Source: Acidobacteriota bacterium (GTDB taxonomy: Bacteria > Acidobacteriota > Blastocatellia > RBC074). Taken from it: a stretch of 64,000 nucleotides of DNA. The translations under genes and the position numbers were made by a program. The notes under the pieces were generated by a model. The model was not told the DNA's origin and searched no databases. It saw only the letters and a list, made by a program, of their open reading frames with translations. Below, piece after piece: positions 48,591 to 58,374 of the stretch. Position 1 is the stretch's first letter. Each line of letters opens with the position of its first letter. The stretch spans positions 31,509 to 95,508 of the forward strand of contig JACPYM010000068.1 of NCBI GenBank assembly GCA_016196035.1, in the 5' to 3' direction.

Positions 48591-51443
48591 ATGACAAGTC
48601 GCAACCGCACGCAGTTGACGCTTTTGACGGCAGCTTTGCTGGCCGTATTTTGCCTGGCCGGCTTTCGGCAGCAGGCCGCCACATTGCAAGCCCAGGCCCA
48701 AGCTCCCGCGCTCTCTCAGCAGATGCCGGTTGATCCGCAAATCACCATCGGCAAGCTCTCCAACGGCGTGCGCTATTACATTCGCGCCAACAAAAAGCCC
48801 GAAAAACGCGCCGAACTGCGCCTGGTGGTCAAGGCCGGTTCCATTTTGGAAGAGGACGATCAGCAAGGCATGGCGCATTTCGTCGAGCACATGGCTTTTA
48901 ACGGCACCAAGCATTTCCCCAAGAACGAGATCGTCTCCTTCATCGAAAAACTGGGTATGCGCTTCGGCGCGGATTTGAACGCCTACACCAGCTTTGACGA
49001 AACGGTTTATATGCTGCAAGTCCCGACTGACAAACCCGAAACATTGGAGCGCGCGCTGTTGGTGCTGGAAGATTGGGCGACCAACGTCACGTTCGATGAC
49101 ACAGAAATAGAGAAAGAGCGCGGCGTGGTGTTGGAAGAGTGGCGCTTGCGGCTGGGCGCCGGTTCGCGCATGCAGCAAAAGATTCTGCCGGTCTTGCTCA
49201 GAGGCTCGCGTTACGCCGACCGCTTGCCGATTGGCAAACCTGAAATCATTCAAACCGGCAAGGCCGAACGCTTGAAGAAATTTTATGCCGACTGGTACCG
49301 CCCCGATTTGATGGCGGTGGTCGCGGTGGGCGATTTCGACAAAGCCGCGCTTGAAAAAATGGTCACGGCGCACTTTGGTTCAATCCCCGCCGCCGCCAAA
49401 GCGCGCCCGCGTCAAAGCTACGACATTCCTGACAACGCCGGCACGTCTTACGTCATTACGACCGACAAAGAGAACACTGCTGCTTCAATCGAAGTTGATA
49501 CGTTGCTGCCCGCCGCCGCACAAGGGTCAGTCGGCGTTTACCGGCAGAAGCTCGTCAACCGTTTGTTTTCCAGCCTGCTTTCAGCCCGGCTGGCCGAGGT
49601 CGCACAGCAGCCGAATGCCCCGTTCATCTTTGCGGGCGGCGGGCGCGGCGGCTTTCTGGCGCGCACCAAAGATCAGGCTTCGCTGTTCGCACAAGTCAAA
49701 GAAGACGGCCTCGAGCGCGGTTTGGACGCTTTGCTGACCGAGGTCGAACGCGTCGTGCGTTTCGGTTTTACGGCCACTGAACTCGAGCGGCAAAAACAAA
49801 GCGCGCTACGCAATAGCGAACGCATCTTGAACGAAAGAGAGAGCCGCGAATCGCGCAGCCGCGCCGATGAATACATTCGCAACTTCCTGGAAAACGAAAC
49901 GCTGCCCACCGCCGAAGATGAATACGCTATGCAGACGCGCTTCATACCGGCAGTCACGCTCGACGAAATCAACCAGCTCGCCAAGGCCTGGTACTCCGAT
50001 AAAAACCGCGTGGTCGTCGCCACCGCTCCGCAAAAGAGCGGTTTGGCGGTGCCCGACGAAGCCAAGCTGGCGGCGGTCATCAAAGCTGTCCCGGCAAAAG
50101 AACTGAAGCCTTATGTTGACGCCCTCAGCGCCGCCGCCTTGCTCGACCCCATCCCAACGCCGGGGGCGATTACCAAAACCAAAAACCGGGACGCCCTGGG
50201 CATCACTGAATTGGAGCTGTCCAACGGCGTCAAAGTCGTGTTGTTGCCGACCACCTTCAAGACTGATGAAATCCTGTTTCGCGCCACCAGCCCGGGCGGA
50301 ACTTCGCTGGCCGCCGACAAAGACTACATTGCAGCCAGCACCGCCACCCAGGTTGTCACAGCCGGCGGCGTCGGCAAATTCAACGCCAATGATCTGCGCA
50401 AGCTGTTGACCGGCAAAGTGGCGTCAGTCGCGCCGTTCATTTCAGAACTTGAAGAAGGGCTGAACGGTAACAGTTCACGCCAAGACCTCGAAACAATGTT
50501 CCAGTTGATCTATCTCAGATTCACGCAACCCAGGGCCGACGCCACAGCTTTTGCCGTGCAGGCAAATCAGATGAAAACCATACTGGCCAATCAAGCGGCT
50601 TCGCCCTCGTTTGCATTTTTCGAGGCGCTCTCGGCAGCCCGGTTCCAAAATCATCCGCGCCGGCGCATCGCCACGGCGGCGACGATTGACGAATGGAATT
50701 TGGACAAGTCCCTGGCGTTTTACAAAGACCGCTTTGCCGACGCCGGCGACTTCACCTTTTTCTTCGTCGGCAGCTTTGACCTGCCGGCCATCAAGCCGCT
50801 GATCGAACGTTATCTGGGAGCTTTGCCCACGACCAAACGCAAAGAAAGCTGGAAGGACTTGGGCATTCGCCCGCCGGCTGGCGTGGTCGAAAAGAAAATT
50901 GAAAAGGGCCTTGAACCAAAAAGTCAGGTGGCGATTATTTTCAGCGGGCAATTCGAATACGAGCAAGCCAAGCGTGTGGCCCTGCGGTCAATGTCCGAAA
51001 TCCTGGGAAACATGCTGCTGGCAGCCATCCGCGAAGAACTCGGCGGCGCTTATGGCATCAGCGCCAATCCCAGTTACCAAAAAGACCCGCAGCCTGAATA
51101 CTCCATCGCCATTCAGTTTGCCTGCGACCCGCAACGCGCCGACGATTTGATCAAACGCGTGTTTCAGGAGATCGAACAACTCAAAGCGAAAGGCCCGACC
51201 GAAAAGCAGTTGACCGACGAAAAAGAAGCACTGCTGCGGGAATTTGAAACCAGCATCAAACAGAACAACTATCTGCTCAGCCAATTGATGGCCAGATACC
51301 AGGCGGGCGACGATCCAGCCGCGCTCTGGAACATGCCTGAGCATTACAAAAAGCTCGACGCCGCCACGATTCAACAAGCAGCCAAACAGTATCTGAACAC
51401 GAGCAACTACGTGAAAGTGACCATGTTCCCTGAAAAGAAATAG
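48591..51443 (+). CDS. Secreted M16 (pitrilysin/insulinase-like) protease
   Basis: 950 aa. GAGGAAAGCAT precedes the ATG. Signal peptide about 1-34. The inverted zinc motif HFVEH is in MAHFVEHMAFNGTKHFPKNE (His96, Glu99, His100), with the distal Glu expected near VVLEEWRLRLG (about 185). N-terminal catalytic half to about 480, linker, then the second, inactive-type M16 half (starting near LGITELELSNGVKVVLLP), which helps to form the cavity. It degrades oligopeptides in the periplasm. Convergent with the secreted protein gene at 51664. Confidence 0.93.
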   Translation: MTSRNRTQLTLLTAALLAVFCLAGFRQQAATLQAQAQAPALSQQMPVDPQITIGKLSNGVRYYIRANKKPEKRAELRLVVKAGSILEEDDQQGMAHFVEHMAFNGTKHFPKNEIVSFIEKLGMRFGADLNAYTSFDETVYMLQVPTDKPETLERALLVLEDWATNVTFDDTEIEKERGVVLEEWRLRLGAGSRMQQKILPVLLRGSRYADRLPIGKPEIIQTGKAERLKKFYADWYRPDLMAVVAVGDFDKAALEKMVTAHFGSIPAAAKARPRQSYDIPDNAGTSYVITTDKENTAASIEVDTLLPAAAQGSVGVYRQKLVNRLFSSLLSARLAEVAQQPNAPFIFAGGGRGGFLARTKDQASLFAQVKEDGLERGLDALLTEVERVVRFGFTATELERQKQSALRNSERILNERESRESRSRADEYIRNFLENETLPTAEDEYAMQTRFIPAVTLDEINQLAKAWYSDKNRVVVATAPQKSGLAVPDEAKLAAVIKAVPAKELKPYVDALSAAALLDPIPTPGAITKTKNRDALGITELELSNGVKVVLLPTTFKTDEILFRATSPGGTSLAADKDYIAASTATQVVTAGGVGKFNANDLRKLLTGKVASVAPFISELEEGLNGNSSRQDLETMFQLIYLRFTQPRADATAFAVQANQMKTILANQAASPSFAFFEALSAARFQNHPRRRIATAATIDEWNLDKSLAFYKDRFADAGDFTFFFVGSFDLPAIKPLIERYLGALPTTKRKESWKDLGIRPPAGVVEKKIEKGLEPKSQVAIIFSGQFEYEQAKRVALRSMSEILGNMLLAAIREELGGAYGISANPSYQKDPQPEYSIAIQFACDPQRADDLIKRVFQEIEQLKAKGPTEKQLTDEKEALLREFETSIKQNNYLLSQLMARYQAGDDPAALWNMPEHYKKLDAATIQQAAKQYLNTSNYVKVTMFPEKK

Positions 51444-51480
51444 CTGCCCGCAACAGCGCGCGCGCCACTTGCTGCTTGCT

Positions 51481-51660
51481 TGTTTAAGTGACCTGCAAAA
51501 AGTCCTTTGACAAAAACTATTCACCACGAAGCAACGAAGAACACGAAGAAAGAGAAGAAAACATCAATGTTGATCGGCCTCCTATCTTCTCCTTCCTGTT
51601 CTTCTTCGTGCTCTTCGTTGCTTCGTGGTTGTCCAGGAATATTTTGCCGCCTGTTTAGTC
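51481..51660. repeat. CCACGAAG long inverted-repeat element, copy 2
   Basis: 28-base core arms (51523-51550 and 51602-51629) match at 27 of 28. Flanks also pair: TGTTTAAGTGACCTGCAAAA on the left with GTCCAGGAATATTTTGCCGC and CTGTTTAGTC on the right. The left flank is similar to the reverse-complemented right flank of copy 1. It ends 4 bases before the next gene's stop. Confidence 0.75.
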
Positions 51661-51663
51661 GCC

Positions 51664-52386
51664 TCATTTGACCGGCACACCCAACGTGTCGTGATGCTGC
51701 GCGATCAACGCGCGCAAGTAAGGCCCGATGTGTTTTGCCGATTCAAAGCCTGCCGCGCGCGCCGCCGCGTCTTGATCTTTTTCCGCAATGTCCGCGCTCT
51801 CGGCGTAATGCTTCAAATCGCGGTACAGCCCCAGCGTGAACAAGTCCCAGCCCGCGCCCTGATCGCGCGTGAAGATAAAATTGCCGGGCCGTTTGAGCGT
51901 GCGTTGATAGGCGTTTTCCATCTCGCGCTCTTTGTAAAGTTCGGCGTGTTTGCCCGCCAGCGCCTGAAAAATTTCGAGGTGATAAAAACCGGCTTTGGCC
52001 GCCGCCGCTTTCAACTCAGCCAATGGCGGGCCGTAAACGAACAAGTCCTCTTGCCAGGCGATCAGCTCTTTCAGCTTGGCTGCGAACGGCTGCGCAGCTT
52101 GCTGGCGTTTGGCAATCCGCGCGGCCTGATAAAACTCGCTGTAACCACCCAATGGAAACAACATCAGCAAATCCCACTTGTCGCCCTGCGTGTGGCGGAT
52201 GACGAACGGCGCTTCGTCGCCAGCGGCGGCGTAAGTTGGCAGACGCTGTTTGTGCAGTTCGATCAACTCTAGCAGCTTGCCCGGCGCGGCTTGCACGAAT
52301 TTGGCTTGGTAAAGATAGCCCGGTTCGGCGGCCAGTACGTGCGCTGCCAAAAGCAAAAAGACTGTCGTCAGAAAAATCGTTCGCAT
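51664..52386 (-). CDS. Secreted protein of unknown function
   Basis: 240 aa from MRTIFLTTVFLLLAAHVLAA, a signal peptide cut near AEPGYL. GGAGGTAGCG five bases upstream fixes the start at 52386 rather than 52398. It has paired segments (FVIRHTQGDKWDLLMLFPLG and FIFTRDQGAGWDLFTLGLYR), suggesting an internal duplication of an alpha/beta fold similar to NIPSNAP-like or ABM-like domains. No catalytic motif recognised. Confidence 0.7.
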   Translation of the reverse strand: MRTIFLTTVFLLLAAHVLAAEPGYLYQAKFVQAAPGKLLELIELHKQRLPTYAAAGDEAPFVIRHTQGDKWDLLMLFPLGGYSEFYQAARIAKRQQAAQPFAAKLKELIAWQEDLFVYGPPLAELKAAAAKAGFYHLEIFQALAGKHAELYKEREMENAYQRTLKRPGNFIFTRDQGAGWDLFTLGLYRDLKHYAESADIAEKDQDAAARAAGFESAKHIGPYLRALIAQHHDTLGVPVK

Positions 52387-52425
52387 CGCTACCTCCACAA
52401 GCTGGTTTTGGTAATGGGGTTAAAT

Positions 52426-52508
52426 GAAGCCTGTGCTTATTTATCCAGAGGCCCGTCAGCACTTTGGCTGGGCGTAGCCTTTGGAGTGCCGAAATAAGCA
52501 CAGGCTTC
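52426..52508. repeat. 17-bp inverted repeat
   Basis: GAAGCCTGTGCTTATTT (52426-52442) pairs with its complement at 52492-52508, with a 49-base loop. The loop holds AGCCTTTGGAGTGC (52476-52489), which is identical to 62949-62962 in another palindrome. Confidence 0.7.
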
Positions 52509-52535
52509 GGTTAAATCAGCACAAGCTTCGCTTCT

Positions 52536-53585
52536 TTAGCGCGCCACCACGCCGATGTTCGCAATGGTCGCGCCTTTCGTCATCGAAGGTACCGCGCAGA
52601 TATACAAGACCACGCCCGCCACCGGCGCGCGCGCTTCAAAGAGCGGCTTGCCCAGGTAATCGGTGACGTAGCCGACGCGCATCCCTTGTTCGATGTATGT
52701 CCCGCGCCGCACCAGCGGATAAAAGATGCCTGCCTGTTCGCTCGCTATCGTCTCGATCTTTTCAATCCAGACCGGATGCTCGATCACTGTCGCCGCGCCC
52801 GGCAATATCTTCAGGTAGCGCATCACATTCAAGCAGCCGTTCAGCAACGCGCCGACATCGTCCGCTTCGACCGTGCCTGCGTGGCCCGCCTCGGCAGTGA
52901 TGGAAGGCTTGCCGCGCGTGCTGGCGGTGTTTTCGAGATAACGCGAAGCCTGCGGGTCTTTGGGCCGGTCGGCTGAGATGATGATGTGATCGAGGCCGAA
53001 GGCGAGCACCATCTCGCGCGAGATGCGATCCTGAGCTTCGTTGCCGGTTTTCGTCCAGTAACTGTAAGGCCGCAGGCTCTCGTCTAAATCGCCGCCGTGC
53101 AGGTCAATCAGATGATCGCACTGTTCGACGACTTGTTTGGTAATCAGGAAGGACGCGCGCTCGGTTTGCGTGCCGTCCGGCTTGCCGGGATAAAAGCGAT
53201 TCATGCTCTTGCCGTCCACCGGATTGACGTGCGGCACTTTCTGCTCAAAGGACGGAAGGTTGATGAGCGGCACGACGATCACCGTCCCACTCAGCGCCGC
53301 CGGGTTGAGCACACCCAGCAAGCGTTCGAGCGCGATGATCGAAGCGTATTCCGTCCCGTGCGCGCCCGCCACAACGGCCAGCACCGGCCCCGGCTTCACG
53401 CCGTGAAAGACGGCGACCGGAATGTCGAGCGCGGCATCGCTGCCAGCGGGCACGGCGATCACGCCGGTCGCTTTTTGGCCGCGTGTGGCGGTCGCAGTGC
53501 CGACGGTAAAGGTCGCGCGTTCCTGCGCGGCCAACGGCGCGGCCGGCAGCAGACACAGCAACGTCAGGAATGGCAGTTTATACAT
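52536..53585 (-). CDS. Secreted aspartoacylase/succinylglutamate desuccinylase-family protein
   Basis: 349 aa with a signal peptide (about 1-21, cleavage after LAAQ). M14-like AstE/AspA zinc motif: His76 and Glu79 in VVAGAHGTEYAS, with a further His in IDLHGGDLDE (about 164), and Glu in ITAEAGHAGTVE. The family cleaves N-acyl amino acids or related amides. Its exported location and length are as usual for acidobacterial members. Downstream on the same strand is the secreted protein at 51664; an inverted repeat between them suggests separate transcripts. Confidence 0.85.
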   Translation of the reverse strand: MYKLPFLTLLCLLPAAPLAAQERATFTVGTATATRGQKATGVIAVPAGSDAALDIPVAVFHGVKPGPVLAVVAGAHGTEYASIIALERLLGVLNPAALSGTVIVVPLINLPSFEQKVPHVNPVDGKSMNRFYPGKPDGTQTERASFLITKQVVEQCDHLIDLHGGDLDESLRPYSYWTKTGNEAQDRISREMVLAFGLDHIIISADRPKDPQASRYLENTASTRGKPSITAEAGHAGTVEADDVGALLNGCLNVMRYLKILPGAATVIEHPVWIEKIETIASEQAGIFYPLVRRGTYIEQGMRVGYVTDYLGKPLFEARAPVAGVVLYICAVPSMTKGATIANIGVVAR

Positions 53586-53902
53586 CGCGTGATCTCCTTG
53601 GGTTAGGTTCGATATTGCAGAGTGATAAAGCTTGCGATTTTGCAGCCGCGTAGCGGTGACCTGAATTTAGCCCGGCGTTTCAACGCCGGGAAGCGCGGCA
53701 CAACTGCCCTGCGTCGCGTAGCGACGGTTGAAACGGAAGCTATTGTCGCACAGATTTCAAGCGTCGCTACGCGACGCGGAACGGTTCCACTTCGACTACC
53801 GTGGTTTGAAAACCACGGCTAAATTCAACTGTCGCGCCGCGACAAAAACCAACAAGTCCGACATTTTTATTACCAACCATCATTGATCCATTCGCCCCCT
53901 GC
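53586..53902. other. Intergenic region occupied by a palindromic element
   Basis: 317 bases, about half taken by 53663-53826. No gene seen. Confidence 0.5.
53663..53826. repeat. TTAGCC...GGCTAA inverted-repeat element, copy 2
   Basis: Ends are GAATTTAGCC (53663-53672) and GGCTAAATTC (53817-53826). Left hairpin CCCGGCGTTTCAACGCCGGG (53671-53690), right hairpin CCGTGGTTTGAAAACCACGG (53799-53818), and a central palindromic GCGTCGC...GCGACGC. Same plan as 20239-20423 although the hairpin sequences differ. Confidence 0.8.
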
Positions 53903-56476
53903 TCACTCCGGCAACCCGACGCGCCGCACGAAAGCAGCAAAGCGAGCGGCGGCGCGCAGGCTGTCATAGAGGGGGTCGAACTTGACTTCAAAGATCAGCC
54001 CATTCGGTTCCTGCTCGGCTTTGGCCAGCCAGGCAAAGGCTTGTTCTTTGTCCGCCAGCCGTGTCTGGGCCAGCACGAAATTCATCGCCGGGACGTATTT
54101 GCCGCGTTGGGCTTGGGCATTCAATTGGCCGAGTTTCTTTTGCCAGAGGGCACGCACGGTGGCCTTGAAACCCGATGCGGCGTAGGTGCGATTAAGCAGT
54201 TGCGCCGCTTCGTTGTCTTCCGTCAGGGTCAATGCTTTGCTCCATTCGACGACGGCTTCCGGCTGCTTTCCTTGCAACTCGAAGGCGTCCCCTAACATTT
54301 CGTGCGTGATGGCATTGTTCGGGTCTAGCTCCAGCGTCTTTTGATATTGTTCGATGGCGCGGTCATAGGCGCGCGTCCGGTAGAAAAACCTGGCCAAAAA
54401 ATAGTTATAGCGCACTGACATCGGTTCCATTTCCAGGACTCTTTGATGCTGGGCAAGCGCTTCTTCAGACCGCCCGACTTCTTCTAAAAAAGCGCCATAA
54501 TGGCTGCGCCCCTCCGTGTATTTCGGATTTAATTCGAGGGCGCGCAGAATATCTTTCTCCGCCCCTGCCCGGTCGTGGTGAAACTGTTTGACGCCTGCCA
54601 GCGCGCTATAAGCATCGGGCAAGGTGTCGTCTAAGGCTAAGGCTTTATACACCGCCGCCTCTGACTTCGCCCAATTCTCGGCAGGCGACAAGGCACCAAA
54701 TACGACACCAAAGCCGTAGTATTCCGCCAAGCCTGCGTAAGCGAGCGCATAGTTCGGGTCAAGGTCAATTGCCTGTTGATAATAATCGCGGCTTTTCTCA
54801 AACCCTTGGGCCGGAAATTTCAACCAATGGTAATGCCCTTTCAAGTAAAGCTGGTAAGCCGCAGCATTTTCCGTATAGTTTTTCGTCAACTTTTGCTCAT
54901 CCGCGCCAGAGAGCTTGATTTGTAATTTGCGCGAGATGTCCCGCGCCACTTCGCTCTGCGCTGCAAGCAGGTTAGCAAGTTTCGGGTTATAGCGATCGCC
55001 CCAAAGTTGCGCGCCGCCCGTGACCTCAATCAGTTCGGTTTGAATGACGAGGCTATCGCCGCGTTGTTGCACGCGCCCGGTCAGCACGGCACGCACGCCC
55101 AGTTCTTTGCCAATGCGCTGTGGGTCATCCGCTTTGCCCTTGAAGCGAAAGACGGTCGTGCGTGGCAGCACGCGCAGGCGCGGCAATTGCGCCAGCGCGT
55201 TGATGAGCGATTCGGTCAGGCCGTCCGACAGATACTCCATCTCAGGATCGCCGCTCGCGTTGGTGAAGGGCAGAATGGCGAGCGAATCTATCGGCTTGGC
55301 GTTGCCCGCCAGAAAAGCGAAATAGCCGCCGACCGTCACCAGCGACAGCAACAGCAGCCCGACGCCGAGTTTGTGCCGTTTCATTTCACCAAGAATGACG
55401 GCGGCGCTCGAAGTCGTGCGCGCGGGAGCCGCCTCATTCGTCGCGGCCTCGGCTGGCGGCGCGTTCGTCGCCCCACCTTCCGGCAAAAGCTCGCGCGTCC
55501 CGGCGCTGCCGCCGGAAGGTGCGGCGACAAGCGCCTGCGCGCCTTTCAGCCTCGCCTCAAACTCGATCTCCTGCTTCAAGTCGCCGAGGTCAATCAATAG
55601 GTCTTTGACGTGTTGGTAGCGCTGCTCGCGGTCTTTGCGCAGCGCCTTGCTGACGATGCGTTGCAATTCGGCGGGCACGGCGGGCGCGTGCTGCGCGAGC
55701 GGCAGCGGTTCTTTTTCCACGATGGCGATGATCACATCGGTAGTCGTCGTGCCCGTAAACGGCACACACCCGGCGAGCATTTCATACAGCACAATGCCCA
55801 GGCTGAAGATGTCGCTGCGCGCGTCCATGTCGTGCAAGCCGCGCGCCTGTTCCGGCGACATATACCCGACCGTGCCCAGCACCGTGCCGGGGTTCGTCAA
55901 TTGCGGATTGCGAATTGCGGATTGCGGATTCTTTGGCTCCACTTGTAATAGTGTTTCGGCTTCTTCATTCCGCATTCCGAGATCCACATTCCGCATTCCC
56001 CTGAGTTTCGCCAGGCCGAAGTCGAGAATCTTCACGCGCTCATCTTTGGTGACGAACAAGTTCTCCGGTTTCAAGTCACGATGGACGATGCCTTTCTCGT
56101 GCGCGGCGGCGAGGCCGCTGGCGATCTGCTGCGCGTACTCAAGCGCTTTGCGCACCGGCAGCGCGCCGTCTTTGAGTTGCGCGCGCAGTTCCACGCCTGC
56201 CAGCAATTCGGCGACGATGAAGGGCGCACCCGCGTGCGAGCCGATGTCGTAGATCGTCAGAATGTTCGGATGATTCAAGGCAGAGGTCGCGCGCGCTTCC
56301 TGTTCAAAGCGGCGCAACCGGTCGGCGTCGTGGGCGAAATCGGTGGGCAGGACTTTGATAGCGACATCACGATTCAGGCGCGTGTCCTGCGCCGCGTAAA
56401 CCTCACCCATTCCACCCGCGCCGAGCGGGGCGAGGATTTCGTAGTGATTGAAGCGCGTGCCAGCGGCAATCGCCAT
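53903..56476 (-). CDS. Ser/Thr protein kinase with TolB-like and TPR segments
   Basis: 857 aa. PknB-like kinase: glycine loop [12 protein letters not shown], Lys41 in [15 protein letters not shown] (about 133), DFG (about 155) and [11 protein letters not shown] single membrane helix follows ([20 protein letters not shown], about 365-385), then a TolB N-terminal-like domain ([20 protein letters not shown]) and several TPR repeats (e.g. [20 protein letters not shown]). Between DFG and APE the loop is about 45 residues, longer than normal, and encoded partly by heptanucleotide repeats (55901-55928 and 55966-56000; residues [16 protein letters not shown] and [12 protein letters not shown]). Function in outer-surface sensing is inferred. 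Confidence 0.9.
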   Translation of the reverse strand: MAIAAGTRFNHYEILAPLGAGGMGEVYAAQDTRLNRDVAIKVLPTDFAHDADRLRRFEQEARATSALNHPNILTIYDIGSHAGAPFIVAELLAGVELRAQLKDGALPVRKALEYAQQIASGLAAAHEKGIVHRDLKPENLFVTKDERVKILDFGLAKLRGMRNVDLGMRNEEAETLLQVEPKNPQSAIRNPQLTNPGTVLGTVGYMSPEQARGLHDMDARSDIFSLGIVLYEMLAGCVPFTGTTTTDVIIAIVEKEPLPLAQHAPAVPAELQRIVSKALRKDREQRYQHVKDLLIDLGDLKQEIEFEARLKGAQALVAAPSGGSAGTRELLPEGGATNAPPAEAATNEAAPARTTSSAAVILGEMKRHKLGVGLLLLSLVTVGGYFAFLAGNAKPIDSLAILPFTNASGDPEMEYLSDGLTESLINALAQLPRLRVLPRTTVFRFKGKADDPQRIGKELGVRAVLTGRVQQRGDSLVIQTELIEVTGGAQLWGDRYNPKLANLLAAQSEVARDISRKLQIKLSGADEQKLTKNYTENAAAYQLYLKGHYHWLKFPAQGFEKSRDYYQQAIDLDPNYALAYAGLAEYYGFGVVFGALSPAENWAKSEAAVYKALALDDTLPDAYSALAGVKQFHHDRAGAEKDILRALELNPKYTEGRSHYGAFLEEVGRSEEALAQHQRVLEMEPMSVRYNYFLARFFYRTRAYDRAIEQYQKTLELDPNNAITHEMLGDAFELQGKQPEAVVEWSKALTLTEDNEAAQLLNRTYAASGFKATVRALWQKKLGQLNAQAQRGKYVPAMNFVLAQTRLADKEQAFAWLAKAEQEPNGLIFEVKFDPLYDSLRAAARFAAFVRRVGLPE
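55901..56000. repeat. Heptad arrays inside the kinase gene
   Basis: Four TTGCGGA-type heptads at 55901-55928 and five CATTCCG-type heptads at 55966-56000 (one, AGATCCA, diverged) on the plus strand. They encode the extra activation-loop residues of the kinase without breaking the frame. Confidence 0.75.
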
Positions 56477-56600
56477 CGTGGGGCCTCCTGAATGTTGTGT
56501 AATGGGGAGGGATAGCGCAGCTTAGCTGCCGCGCCGCCTGGCGGTCATCCGCGCAACGTGTCAGTAAAGCAGCCCCGACACGCCGTGCTGAACCAGCACG

Positions 56601-57953
56601 TCAACGCGTATACCGGCCGTTCGGCATTCTGACCGGCCCCGGATGAAAGAACTTCTCCGGCGTCATCACCCCATCTTTCTTGAAGACCCCGCCGTTTTTC
56701 ATCACGAATTGCACGTTGCGCAAGGCATCAATATCGCTGAGCGGATCGCCCGCCACCGCAATCAAGTCGGCGAACATCCCGACCTTGAGCGGCCCACGTT
56801 CTTTGACGATGTCGGCGGCCTTGTAGCCATTGATCGTCAGCGCGCGCAGGATGTCGGCGTTGGGGATACCCGCCACCTTCCACGTTTCCAAAAAAGCAAT
56901 CGTCAAATCGCCGCGCGTCAGCCATTCGCCGGTCTTGACGTCCTTCATACGTTCGTTCCAATAATCGAAGTCGGTCGAATAGGTCAGCGGCACTTTCTTT
57001 TCCCAGGCGTCGCGCAGCTTGGCGGCGGTTTGTTTGAAGGCCGCTTCAGTGCCGCGATAGTTGGTGAACGGTGTGTCAGTGCCCGCCAGGAAAATCCCCT
57101 TCTCGGCCATCTGGCGATGATGGTCGGGCGTCAGCGCCTGGCCGTGGGCGATGATGTGAATGCCCGCGTCAATCGCGCGTTGCGCGCCTTCGGGCGTTTG
57201 GACGTGGCCTTCGACCTTGCAGCCGCCCTTGGCCGCTTCGCTGATCGCCAGCTTGATGTCTTCGACCGAATAGCCCCAGGGTTTGCAATCAATGCAGAGC
57301 TTGATCGTGCGTGCGCCGAACAACATGTTCTCGCGCACGGCGCGGATGATTTCGTCGTGCGTGTTGGCATCCAGGTATTCGGGGTAAACGAGGTTGTGCT
57401 GCTTGTACATCTCCGGCGTAGGCCACAACTGACCGCCCGTGCCGCCGATGATGATACCCGACGGAATCACGGTCGGCCCCGGCAGCCAGCCCTGTTCGAT
57501 GGCCTGGCGCAACGCCGTGTCGGCGTACATCCCGTTGTTGCCCACGTCGCGGATGACGGTGAAGCCCGCGTTGAGCAATTGAATGCCATTCGACGCCGCC
57601 TGTATCGCGCGCAGCGGCGTGGATTCCATCACGTAAGTCAAATAGTAATAATTATTCTCTGGCTGCTCTTTGTAGGTCATCGCCATGTGCGTGTGCGCGT
57701 CAACAAGGCCCGGCAGCACGGTGAGCTTCGACAGGTCAATGACCGTCGCGCCGGCGGGGATGGCGAGATTCGCGCCGATGGCTTTGATCTTTTCGCCTTC
57801 GATGAGGATGACCTGGTTGACCGCGGCCGTGCCGGTTTCAGGATCAAGCAAGCGGCCCGCTTTGATCGCGGTGATGGCAGGTGATTGCGCCACCGTTAGG
57901 CTTGCCAACAAGGCCACCAGCAACAGACCGAATGCAACAGTTTTTTTGTTCAT
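56601..57953 (-). CDS. Secreted metal-dependent amidohydrolase
   Basis: 450 aa with a signal peptide (1-22, cleavage after TVAQ). Metal motif His87/His89 in LVDAHTHMAM, a candidate carboxylated Lys in ARTIKLCID, and further His in VEGHVQTPEG and IIAHGQAL, with Asp in TYSTDFDYWN. Related to imidazolonepropionase/prolidase-type subgroups; the substrate is probably a cyclic amide or a peptide (not determined). The C-terminal beta domain starts at IKERGPLKVGMFADLIAVAG (approximate). One of two such genes in this area (58375). Confidence 0.85.
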   Translation of the reverse strand: MNKKTVAFGLLLVALLASLTVAQSPAITAIKAGRLLDPETGTAAVNQVILIEGEKIKAIGANLAIPAGATVIDLSKLTVLPGLVDAHTHMAMTYKEQPENNYYYLTYVMESTPLRAIQAASNGIQLLNAGFTVIRDVGNNGMYADTALRQAIEQGWLPGPTVIPSGIIIGGTGGQLWPTPEMYKQHNLVYPEYLDANTHDEIIRAVRENMLFGARTIKLCIDCKPWGYSVEDIKLAISEAAKGGCKVEGHVQTPEGAQRAIDAGIHIIAHGQALTPDHHRQMAEKGIFLAGTDTPFTNYRGTEAAFKQTAAKLRDAWEKKVPLTYSTDFDYWNERMKDVKTGEWLTRGDLTIAFLETWKVAGIPNADILRALTINGYKAADIVKERGPLKVGMFADLIAVAGDPLSDIDALRNVQFVMKNGGVFKKDGVMTPEKFFHPGPVRMPNGRYTR

Positions 57954-57962
57954 GGGTTTCTC

Positions 57963-58223
57963 TCAAGAAGAATGAAATTGACGGATTGAATTCTGGGTAC
58001 GCACCGCTTCCAGCGTGCGGGCGTGGCTTGAGACGTGGTGATGCCGAAGGTTTTCCTCTGGCCCTCTTCCGTCTGACGCCAAACCCGCACGCTGGAAGCG
58101 GTGCGTACCCAGGGCTAGGCGCTGCGCCTCGCGTTTGGCTTTGAACTCCGTGCCCGGCTTCCACTCCGGCCACTTGTCGCCTTGCGCAACGCGATAACCG
58201 AAGTATGGAAGATGCTTTTTCAT
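57963..58223 (-). CDS. Small ORF with a repeat-derived C-terminus
   Basis: 86 aa starting [21 protein letters not shown] good AGGAG five bases before the ATG at 58223 argues that it is translated, but no family is recognised. From about residue 39 (GTHRFQRAG onward) the protein is encoded by the inverted repeat at 57993-58112, so the natural C-terminus may have been replaced by the element. Could equally be a remnant of a longer gene. Confidence 0.45.
   Translation of the reverse strand: MKKHLPYFGYRVAQGDKWPEWKPGTEFKAKREAQRLALGTHRFQRAGLASDGRGPEENLRHHHVSSHARTLEAVRTQNSIRQFHSS
57993..58112. repeat. 29-bp perfect inverted repeat
   Basis: Arms 57993-58021 and 58084-58112 (starting CTGGGTACGCACCGCTTCC) are exact complements with a 62-base loop. 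No second copy in this window. Confidence 0.85.
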
Positions 58224-58261
58224 GCCATCTCCTAGTGTTGTTGTAACCCGGCGCAGGCAGC

Positions 58262-58347
58262 GCATTCTCCATTCGCCATTCCTGGCAGGAACCCTGCTTG
58301 GCCAACTGTTCTCTGCAAGAGAATTGAGAATGACGAATGGAGAATGC
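58262..58347. repeat. Heptad-bearing inverted repeat, CATTCTCCATTCG family
   Basis: GCATTCTCCATTCGCCATTC at 58262 matches the complement of 58328-58347 at 19 of 20 bases. The left arm is three heptads (CATTCTC, CATTCGC, CATTCCT). Shares CATTCTCCATTCG with 59701-59807. It may terminate the amidohydrolase transcript that ends at 58375. Confidence 0.75.
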
Positions 58348-58374
58348 CCGCAGCCTCAATTGTATTGGTCTGCG

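Noticed and set aside
56643..57884. 413-codon plus-strand frame
   Set aside because: Antisense to the amidohydrolase with its HTH metal motif; no signal or domain of its own.
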